Origin: Gavia stellata
Lineage: Eukaryota; Chordata; Aves; Gaviiformes; Gaviidae
DNA: 64,000 nucleotides
Assembly: GCF_030936135.1 (NCBI RefSeq)
Contig: NC_082610.1
Coordinates: 14,481,928 to 14,545,927, forward strand
Direction: 5' to 3'
Shown here: positions 35,793 through 43,900 of the stretch, piece by piece
Layout: each line of letters opens with the position of its first letter
Numbering within the stretch: the stretch's first letter is position 1
Program-made: the position numbers and the translations under genes
Notes under the pieces: generated by a model
What the model was told of the DNA's origin: nothing
Databases searched by the model: none
Seen by the model: only the letters and a program-made list of their open reading frames with translations

Positions 35793-36856
35793 GTAAGCAC
35801 CGCGCCGGCTCCCTGCCTCTCTCCCGGGGTGCGGAGCTTTGCAGGGGGGCGTAATACTTCCATTCGTGCGCTTGTCCACGCGTGGGCACACGCGTGTGCA
35901 CGGAAGCGAGCCGGGGGAGGTGGGAGAAAGTTAGTCCGCGGTCTCTCTCTTCCGTCCTCCCGCTGACACGACGCGGGGTGTCCCGCCGGGCAGGAGGGCG
36001 GCTCTCCGTGCAGAGCCCTGCCCGCTGCTGGGGCTGGGTGCTCTGCCCGGGCTGGGGGCCCGTGGGGAAGCGGGGCGTCCTTTGGAAGGTGCCTCCTCGT
36101 CCCGGTGAGCCGCATCGAGAACTGGGAGCTAGCAAACGTGAAGCTGCTCTGGTAGTTAACGGTGTGCTCTCTCCCGTCTGAGATACTGATGCTCTGAGAA
36201 GGGAGACGTGTATCTCAAAGCAGATATCTTCAATTATACATTTTTTTTTACAAATTTTGTTCTAATGACTAATTCTTAACTTATCCTTTCTCTGGTTTCA
36301 GAGTAGAGATATTTATTGAAATTAAACTACTTAATTCTTATAGTGTAATCTGAACTGGGATATTAGACTGCTAACTGCCAAGAAGCAAGCACTTTCAGGT
36401 AAAGTGCTTACGGTGGCACTTCATTCTTAAAAATATTAAACACTAAACATTTCTTTATTTCTTTCTTGTGACTCTTATCCCGTAACTGTTCTTGCTCGGG
36501 TCGGACGCACTGACTGTGACATTGTGTGCAGTAGTTAGTCAGAGGAACGTGTTTTCCGCCAGTTTGAGGGAAAGCCCGCATCAAGTTGAATGCAGATAGT
36601 TGTACAGAACTGCAGCTCTGAAAAGCCACATTTTTATCCCCTGTAATAGTGCTAAGTTGTCTTAAAATTCTGAGAAAACCAAAGCACAATAGCAATACTC
36701 AAAAGAAACAGAAAGTTAGTAGTAATAGTAATACTAACAGCTTTTTTATTATTATTTGTGCTACTTGTGGCTAGGAAATGATGACCTCTTTAGTAGATCT
36801 TATAGGACTGAGAGGGTTGGAAAACAGCCATTGCTTCATGTACCTCTTTGTTGTAG
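35793..36856 (+). other. CALCA: CALCA intron 1
   Basis: 1064 nt. The first 330 nt belong to the CpG island; the rest is AT-rich. The acceptor is a weak pyrimidine tract ending TTGTTGTAG at 36856. Confidence 0.88.
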
Positions 36857-36955
36857 AGAGGAAATCATCATGGTTATGCTGAAGATTTCATCTTTCCTTG
36901 CTGTTTATGCCTTGGTTGTGTGCCAGATGGATAGCTTCCAGGCAGCCCCAGTCAG
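36857..36955 (+). CDS. CALCA: CALCA exon 2 (signal peptide)
   Basis: Exon begins at 36857 after TTGTAG; the ATG is at 36870-36872. It encodes residues 1-28 and two bases of codon 29. Donor GTAAGAAG. Confidence 0.95.
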
Positions 36956-38414
36956 GTAAGAAGCTGGTCCTGCTGCTGAGCGCTGTATCTGAATGGTGCA
37001 AAAATACTTGAGATTCTTCAGTGATCCAGGAGGGAAATAGACTTCAGTGAATGAGAAAGCTGGCTTCTTTTGATGCTATTTTTGACCCTGTGGCTTTTAA
37101 AATTATGTTTATAAAACACCTAATGCTGTGCATGAGTATGGCTTACATAGTCGCACCGGTGAAAGACACTGTCACTGACATGCGGTAATGCATGACAAAC
37201 CCCTCGCCGGTCTGTGGCTCTCTGCAGTAGTCTAGGTTTTATTCACGCTGTCTTGCTTGCCTTTGCTTAGACCTGGCTTGGAGTCCTTAACGGATCGAGT
37301 GACGCTCAGTGATTACGAAGCTCGGAGGTTATTAAATGCCCTGGTGAAAGAGTTCATACAGATGACAGCAGAAGAGCTGGAACAGGCCTCTGAGGGGAAC
37401 AGGTAAGGAAGGACTGCAGTCCTGGGGCAGGAGAAGGGCAGTGGGGGGTGTTACGTGTTTGATACTTAGCAAAAGCTGTCTGAGCAGACCCTCTGCAGGT
37501 CAAGATTTTTTTTTCTTTTCTTGGTGTTATGGCTAACTGTGATCACCTAACTGGCAAAGGATGATACTGCAGAGACATCCTAATGTTGGTATTGGGAGAA
37601 TGGCTTCCACCTAGTTAACCTGCTTCTATCTGTCTTTTATGACTGAAAGTGAAGGGCGATTTGAGCTTGAATGAGGGGGTTGTGTTAAAATATGGCAGCA
37701 AAAGGTACGTCTTCCTAGGGGGAGTGTTAGGGGCCATTCAGTCACTCTTGGATTCTCTGTCGTGAAAATGCATGCTGTCGTAAGGCATGGAAAGTCCCTG
37801 GCAGAGGGGACGTGTTCCTCCCAATGCATGCAGCACCACTCTCCCCTGTAGACCAAAGGCATGCAAGAGCATTTGCATTATCCTAACAGGATTTGTATTG
37901 CAAAGCATGGGTGATGTATGAAAGACTGAACAGCATGCTGAATACATGGGAGGTAAAACTTCCTGACCCCTAACTACGAGCATCCAAAAGGCTAATGAAC
38001 TTGCTTTTTCAACAAAGTTGAATTCATTGAAAAGCAGTGTTTTCCTTCTGACTGCACTTGTATGAGCCTTCCTTGCATGGAATGTGATGTGGAGGGGTTA
38101 TTTTTTTATTTTTTTTAAGTTTCCTAACTGTAGATATTTATCTAGGAAAGAAATGCATGAACATGCATGTTTGAGATTACTCTTCCTTTGGGCATGTTTT
38201 TTTTCCTCCCTGCAGCCTGGATAGACCTATTTCCAAACGCTGTGCCAGTCTGAGTACTTGTGTGCTGGGCAAACTGTCTCAAGAATTGCACAAATTGCAA
38301 ACTTACCCTCGCACTGACGTCGGGGCTGGAACTCCTGGCAAGAAACGGAATGTGCTGAGTGACCTGGAACACGAACGCTATGCAAACTATGGGGAACCCC
38401 TAGGAAACAACTAG
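36870..38414 (+). CDS. CALCA: CALCA, calcitonin precursor (exons 2-3-4)
   Basis: Preprocalcitonin, the secreted hormone precursor made in ultimobranchial C cells of birds. Coding pieces 36870-36955, 37271-37402 and 38216-38414 join to 417 nt, 138 aa plus TAG. Residues 1-25 form a signal peptide (hydrophobic core [10 protein letters not shown], cleavage expected after ...SFQA). An N-terminal propeptide follows, ending in the dibasic SKR (79-81). Mature calcitonin is residues 82-113, with the Cys82-Cys88 ring, the salmon-like core [18 protein letters not shown] and a C-terminal Pro; Gly114 supplies the amide and KKR (115-117) is the cleavage site. A 21-residue carboxyl peptide ends the precursor. 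The start (CATCATGG) is the first ATG of exon 2. Calcitonin mRNA needs exon 4 inclusion and polyadenylation at 38733. Confidence 0.97.
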
Positions 38415-40347
38415 ACATGCTTATTTCTCCACTTCTCCCTTTTTTTAACCTGATGCATGTGGATCTAACTTTGATTGCTAACTTCGCTATGTTATTTTGA
38501 TTCTGTTTTCGACAGAGAATGTTTGAGATGGACCTAATGTTAGGAAGACAGAGAACATAACATGCATACCAAGCTGGGGGAAAAAAAATAAATAAAAATG
38601 AACAGCACTGCCTAGAGATTTAAAATGATTTTCTTAGACACTGATTAAAACAAATTCTAAACAAGGCTCTTCATTTCTGGCTGCTAAATGTACAAGTAGA
38701 CTTTTCTTTTGTGCCTGCCCATGCACTTGTTCAATAAACCTATTTTTCTATAAGGATTAGATCTGCTTGGTTTAATAAGTTGTTTTACAACGTTAGATTT
38801 CTAGATATGACTACAAATATTTTACAAGTTGTCTTAATATTCAAGAGGGGCAATGCCAGTAATTCTAGAAAAGTTGAAAGAGAACTTAGAAATTGAAACT
38901 GTACACATACATTCATATGTACTGATGTAATCCAGCATGCATGCAATCTTTGCTAGTAAGGATCCTGAGGAGCAAAGGAATCAGGAAAGGCTCATACAGA
39001 TTTGTTCAAACAAACTAGAAATGTAATCCTGTTTAAAAGTGGGTACTGAATACTTCCAGGTAAGAATTTCATGTTCTTTTCCTTTTTCCTTCTTACTTTA
39101 CAATAGGTCTTTACAGTAGTATATTCAAAACTCAAGTATCTTTAAAATATTTGTATTAATTCAAGACAGTATAACGTAGGTGAATTGTAAATTAAAGGCA
39201 AAACCAGATTTCTTTACAGTTCTTCTGTTGCAGCACTGCATCTGTCTTGTAATCAGAGGCCTGTTCCAAAAAATTGCCATTGATGTTACAAACAGTATTT
39301 GTTGTTAACGTTAATGAACTGTCTTGTAATGCTTATCTGAGAAAAATCCCTCCTACTGCAAGAAAGAGTCATTGCTTTATTAAATTGCTTCAAGCCAGGA
39401 CTGTGTGAATGCATATGCGTTGAAGTCCTCTGTCTAGCAAATCTATTAGCTGTAGGCTGAACTCTGAGTATAGAACTACTTCTGTTGAAGTTAGTGAACT
39501 ACTCCCATGGTGAGGTGCTGTACTAGACAGGGGTCTAACTGTAGGAAAGAGGGGTTCCTACATTCCCATTAAATACATGGAAGCAGTATGTTTCAGCTCT
39601 GAGAGCAACTGGTTGGCTGCTGTGCCGGTACAGCCCTACCAGACTCACTGGCAAAGCTCCTGTAGTCATCAGTGATGCTAGGATTTCATGTGTTTTCTGG
39701 GTATTATGGAGCATAGGTATTGAAGTGAGAAGTTAAAGATCAGCATCTGCTACTGTCCTGCAGCAGCACTACAAACAAAACACAGATCTAGCTTTTGGAG
39801 GAAGTGGGGGTTGGTTAAAGGCTCTAGACCTGGACCCCCTCAGCACCTCTCTGTTGGTCCTAATGAGTTGCTGGAGGCAGGCAATGGCTCAGGTGTTGCT
39901 GAAAATCTGGCTTGGCTTGGTCTTCAGTCCAGTTGCCCAAGAAAGGAAGGGCTCGGCCACCTTTTGTAAACTGAGCCTGACGCTTAGAAAAACATAAAGA
40001 TGCATCTTTTAGAGCTTGTAAGCTGTGAGCACAGAGGCTGCAAATGTTTGCTGCACAGCAAGCCTGCTTTTTCTCCTACAGAAAATCTTTCCTAGGCATA
40101 GCATCCCTTACTGACATTTCACTGTATGCAGGGTAGATGCTTTGGGAACTAACTCTTTTTTTTTTTTAATTTCCTTTTGAAAAGCAGCGTAACAGCACAG
40201 AAGAGGGCATGCAACACAGCAACCTGTGTGACGCATCGCCTGGCAGACTTCCTGAGCAGGTCAGGAGGAGTGGGCAAGAACAACTTTGTACCGACCAACG
40301 TGGGATCCAAGGCCTTTGGCAGGCGAAGAAGAAGCGTTCAAATATAA
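36870..40347 (+). CDS. CALCA: CALCA, alpha-CGRP precursor (exons 2-3-5)
   Basis: Calcitonin gene-related peptide precursor, made mainly in neurons by skipping exon 4. Coding pieces 36870-36955, 37271-37402 and 40188-40347 join to 378 nt, 125 aa plus TAA. It shares signal peptide and N-terminal propeptide with procalcitonin, then diverges at residue 73 (split Ser codon). VTAQKR supplies the cleavage site. Mature CGRP is residues 80-116, starting ACNTATC (Cys81-Cys86 ring), with the amphipathic [14 protein letters not shown] helix and ending NVGSKAF; Gly117 donates the amide before RRRR (118-121). The vasodilator peptide acts through CALCRL/RAMP1. Phases at exon 3-to-4 and 3-to-5 are identical, allowing the alternative choice. 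Confidence 0.97.
36956..37270 (+). other. CALCA: CALCA intron 2
   Basis: 315 nt, GTAAG donor and TTTGCTTAG acceptor. One TGCATG motif at 37129-37134. Confidence 0.93.
37271..37402 (+). CDS. CALCA: CALCA exon 3 (common propeptide)
   Basis: 132 nt encoding the shared N-terminal propeptide ([20 protein letters not shown]... to ASEGN). Last two bases AG begin the Ser73 codon completed by either exon 4 or exon 5. Donor AG|GTAAGG. Confidence 0.96.
37403..38215 (+). other. CALCA: CALCA intron 3
   Basis: 813 nt. Holds four TGCATG motifs (37769-37774, 37825-37830, 38154-38159, 38164-38169), the last two within 62 nt of the exon 4 acceptor. The acceptor has a T/C tract and CTGCAG. Confidence 0.92.
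38154..38169 (+). promoter_or_regulatory. CALCA: paired RBFOX-type TGCATG motifs before exon 4
   Basis: Two TGCATG hexamers 10 nt apart (38154-38159 and 38164-38169), 47-62 nt upstream of exon 4. UGCAUG is the RBFOX (Fox-1/Fox-2) binding site, and Fox proteins are known to promote exon 4 skipping in mammalian calcitonin/CGRP RNA. A further copy lies in exon 4 at 38454-38459. Function here is inferred. Confidence 0.7.
38216..38755 (+). CDS. CALCA: CALCA exon 4 (calcitonin, terminal exon)
   Basis: Coding to the TAG at 38412-38414, then about 340 nt of 3' UTR ending after the AATAAA at 38733-38738. It contains the whole mature calcitonin, its amidation and cleavage site, and the 21-residue carboxyl peptide. 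The UTR holds a TGCATG at 38454-38459 and an A-rich stretch with two overlapping AATAAA copies at 38587-38596. Confidence 0.93.
38733..38738 (+). terminator. CALCA: poly(A) signal of the calcitonin mRNA (exon 4)
   Basis: Canonical AATAAA in TTCAATAAACC followed by a T/GT-rich stretch (GCTTGGTTTAATAAGTTG) that suits a downstream element. Confidence 0.85.
38756..40187 (+). other. CALCA: CALCA intron 4 (between calcitonin and CGRP exons)
   Basis: About 1.4 kb. Contains a TGCATG at 38938-38943 and a consensus 5' splice site followed by a pyrimidine tract at 39057-39107. The acceptor before exon 5 follows a run of T at 40156-40168 and a purine-rich GAAAAGCAG. Confidence 0.9.
39057..39107 (+). promoter_or_regulatory. 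CALCA: candidate intronic polyadenylation enhancer (pseudo 5' splice site plus pyrimidine tract)
   Basis: CAG|GTAAGAA (39057-39066) is a near-perfect 5' splice site with no exon that I can define, and is followed at once by a 35-40 nt pyrimidine-rich tract ending ACAATAG|GTC. It lies about 300 nt past the exon 4 poly(A) signal. In human CALCA an intron element with a pseudo 5' splice site and pyrimidine tracts downstream of exon 4 activates exon 4 polyadenylation. Equivalence is inferred from layout. Confidence 0.5.
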
Positions 40348-40372
40348 AAAGCTGAATGATAATGTGAATATG
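40188..40372 (+). CDS. CALCA: CALCA exon 5 (CGRP)
   Basis: Acceptor GCAG at 40184-40187. The first base completes Ser73. The CDS runs to TAA at 40345-40347, followed by 25 nt of UTR and the donor ATG|GTAAAT at 40372/40373. Contains the complete 37-residue CGRP, the amidation Gly and four arginines. Confidence 0.95.
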
Positions 40373-40690
40373 GTAAATACATTGCAATAAACAGAATCTG
40401 CAATGCAGGCCACCTGTGGCATTATCAGAATTTTAGTCTTGCTGGATGAATAATAGACCTACAGTGATAATCTCTGAGAAAGCAGGGCAAGTAACAGTAT
40501 AAAAAAAAAGTTATAAATATAACAGTAGCATGTTTAGACTGTGAAGAAGAGCTTTTGTAGATGTTCTGCTTGGATAACTAGCTTCATAGTACATTAACTA
40601 AACACAACAGTTTGGTTGGAATTATTTGCTTATTTTACCAGCAACATTTCATTATCAATGTATCAGTAACTCTTGTTTTCTTTCTTTCAG
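40373..40690 (+). other. CALCA: CALCA intron 5
   Basis: 318 nt, GTAAAT donor and a strong TTTTCTTTCTTTCAG acceptor. Confidence 0.88.
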
Positions 40691-40930
40691 ATTGCCATGA
40701 AACTGAAAATTCAACTTTAATTTATGATGAAAGCAACTCTTCTCCATAAATAAAGAAAGCCAAAAAGAAGATTAATTTTGCATCCTAATATTGGAAATGT
40801 TTTATTTAATACAAATGAAAACACTTCTGTTATGTATAGTACAAGAGAATCTAGTTATTCAAGTTAAATTATTGTATATTCTTTTTATATGCAATTCTAT
40901 TTCAAATAAAATGTGACAGCATCTATTATT
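40691..40930 (+). other. CALCA: CALCA exon 6 (CGRP mRNA 3' UTR)
   Basis: Non-coding terminal exon, as in other CGRP genes. Two poly(A) signals: AATAAA at 40749-40754 and at 40905-40910. The end is set about 20 nt after the second. Confidence 0.82.
40905..40910 (+). terminator. CALCA: poly(A) signal of the CGRP mRNA (exon 6)
   Basis: Canonical AATAAA in TTCAAATAAAATG. An upstream alternative at 40749-40754 would give a UTR about 155 nt shorter. Confidence 0.75.
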
Positions 40931-43900
40931 TATTTATCTTCCAGCTTATGTGACCCATGCTACTTATCCTGGCACTACTGCCAAAACTCGGGGATTATAC
41001 TAAACTGCTGCCTGGCAAGGCGTATGTGTATTATACGGTGTGCTGTGCCTTGATGTAAAACACTTAACTAACCTGATTGTACAGTATGTTTAAAAAAACA
41101 AACAAAAACCACTTCAATGTTGTATCATTTGTGAATTTACGCAAAATTAAAAAAAGTATTTTAGATACACTTGGATTGAGAAACTGATTTTTTTTTCATT
41201 TGAACACACATTTGGCACTAACCCAAAATCATTGCAGATCAGATGGTCCATTGATCTGCTACAGCCTTAGTAACTATAAATGCTAGGACTTGAGTCAAAA
41301 GTTCAGAACAGAAAGGAGAGCTGCTTCTTATATATATTCATAAGCAGTAGCTCAAAAAGCCACCACTTAGTGAGACTTCTGCTAGAAAAATAAAACAAAG
41401 GCACGCTTACATTTAATAAAACCGTAGAGACAAACTTCATGTGTGGTTTAAGACTAAATGTTTTTATACAGGATGTAGTTTGGATGAAATGTAGATTTTT
41501 GTCTAAGGTCAAGAAAAAGTGAATTAGAAAGGAAGAGAAAAAGGAGCTATGGAAATGTACATTTCTTTTAAGCAATCCTGAGACAGAGTCTATTTAGGGA
41601 TCAGGGATAAATAATTAGAGTGAGTGGAGAAGAGGGTAGCTGGAAGTGATCCATGACTTCTAAGTGGTGCTGCCAACTTCCTCCTCAAAGCTGCTGCTGT
41701 TTCAGTTTAGTAGCTGAGTCAGATATTTGTTTAGATTTGTTTTGTGCTCCACAGCCGGACTCTAAAATCTGCTTCATCAGTTCAGATGAAGATCACCTCG
41801 CCGTGCAAAGGAGAGGTTAAGGCTCTCACGATATCTCTGTCTGTCTCTGCTGCAGGTGCAATAGCAGAAAGAGAAGCATGGTCAACCAGATGTAGACATA
41901 GCCAGTAAGGTCCTCCAGTGACGACGCTTCTATACCATGCTCATTTATGGCTATGGTTTTACTCCTTGGGGAACATTTCAGCCCTGGTAAGTCACTGTAC
42001 AAAGCAGACCTTGTAGAAGATATGAACTAGTTTAGAGGGAAAAGTTCAAGTGCCTCAATGGGCAAAGGAAGGAGGTTCAGACTTGGCTTGCAAATCTGTT
42101 GCCCAGAGATAGTCTAGTGCTTTTTTCCCTTTTCCTCCGAAGTATCTGAGATTGGCCGCAACTGGGTCTATCCGCATGGTGAGCCACTGCCCCGTGTTTG
42201 TACAAGGATCTGGTTGGGTTAGACCCAACTGCCAATTTTGGAGCCCAGAAGCGTTCTTCACCAGGTTTCAGGTGTTTTTCCCCATTTTCCTTTGCACAAA
42301 GTGGGGGTTATATGCCAAGATCGGCTGGCTACCTCAGCAACAGCTTTCACTGTCGTTGCAGAGCCTCTGGGCACAGGTGGCAGGTTGCCTCGTCTCTTCC
42401 CTACTACAGCACCCAACAGCTTAATCTTCTCCAAGATAAAATGCCTAAGCACAGTTATTGGGATGAATACATGTAATTTAATGATCATATTCAATAAGAA
42501 GCCAGACAATGTTCATGGGCTCTTCCTGGATTTAAAGTCTGAATGCTCAGGCAGTTTATTTTTTCCATTTACAGCCATTCTCTGCTGAGACACATCTGAG
42601 GCTGCTTCATGTAATCGCATGACAGCCGTAGTGTCCATCTCTTCTAAAAACTATCAGTCCTTCTTTTCAATGTAACAAAGTCATGCATTTTTTCTGTCAG
42701 CTAAAGGGATTTCCTCAGACTAATATTTTACACCAAATCACAAACCTAACATGTAAAACAGATTCTGGTAACCTTAGTGCTGGTTTTTACTTTGTCCTGG
42801 TTGGAGAAAGGTTGGATGAAACTTTTGTTTTGTTTGTTGGGTTTTTTTCCTTAGGAAGAAATAGTTACTTTCATATCCTAAGGTCTATTCGTGTTGTATC
42901 TTCTCTCTCTTTTCTCATTAAGATCTCTATCTGAGCAGCAATGCAATACACTCACCAAATAAATAAGCCTGTAAAGGATAGAGGGCCATAGCACTGTGAA
43001 AGCAAGGGCGAATAGGAAAAAAGGTGAAGACCGTTACCTCCTTTTCCATGATGTGAAGAGACAGAAACCCTTCACCACAAAACTCAGTTGCTTAGAGCTT
43101 TAGGAGAAGCAGGTTATTATTGAAACAAGACAAAACTAGAGGTGTAAGCACCAATATTTTAATTTTTTAAATTTTAAGGCAGTGAACATGGTAGAAGGAA
43201 TTGCAGAGCCCCTGGAAGCTTGTCAATTGCATTGACTGACTTTGTGAACAAGTGGAAGAAATTGCTTCCATTTTTTAAAAGTGCTGCTCTCAATAATATT
43301 ACCCAAACTTGTCAGCTCTTAAATAAACCTCAAACTTCTAACCCAGGATAAAATCTATTTTGGAATTAGCATTTAATAAGGGAAAGTATGGTTTCTCACG
43401 TACTTACCTTTCCATTTTAATTACATTGCCATTCTAAGCATGCTGAAAGCTGGCAGAAAGTATAATGTTGATGCAGTATGTGTGAGCAGCATCAAACCCA
43501 AATTACTTAGTGTTCAGTCAGCCGAGACAATACAGATCAGTCATGCACAAGTGTTCGTATTCTTGTTTACAAGGCAGTAGCATCATGCCTATAGTTTGGT
43601 TCTGATGTTTTTAGATGCTTGTCAGTGTGTGTTTTCTTTAACAAATAGGTTGGTTTTTTTAAGCTGTGTGCAAACGAAGGCTTTGGGAGTGTACTTTGCA
43701 AGTAAAGGCAAAGGGGGAAGAAATTTCTGAGAAAGAAATGTCTGAGGATAATTTATTGTAAACTGTCTTTGTGTCATTATAGAGTTTTTGGGCTTTAATT
43801 TTGCAGATTATTTTTAGTGGTTTGGTTTTCCAGCACAAATATGGACACAAGCACCGTGTGGGCCCAGGAAAGGTTATGAATTTTGCCCAGTCCTCTGCTC

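Larger units (their letters stand above)
33240..36120. promoter_or_regulatory. CALCA: large CpG island of the CALCA promoter
   Basis: About 2.9 kb of CpG-dense, GC-rich sequence beginning about 2.4 kb upstream of CALCA exon 1 and running into intron 1. It holds C/G homopolymer tracts (for example near 33286-33305 and 34672-34683) and long open frames on both strands that do not resemble any protein. A minus-strand donor-like site lies at 34216/34215. Confidence 0.85.

Noticed and set aside
37626-38418. Minus-strand frames opposite CALCA intron 3 and exon 4
   Set aside because: Antisense shadows of the calcitonin exon and its intron; no independent splice or family evidence.
40166-40387. 73-codon minus-strand frame at the CGRP exon
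   Set aside because: Antisense shadow of exon 5, whose sense frame encodes CGRP.
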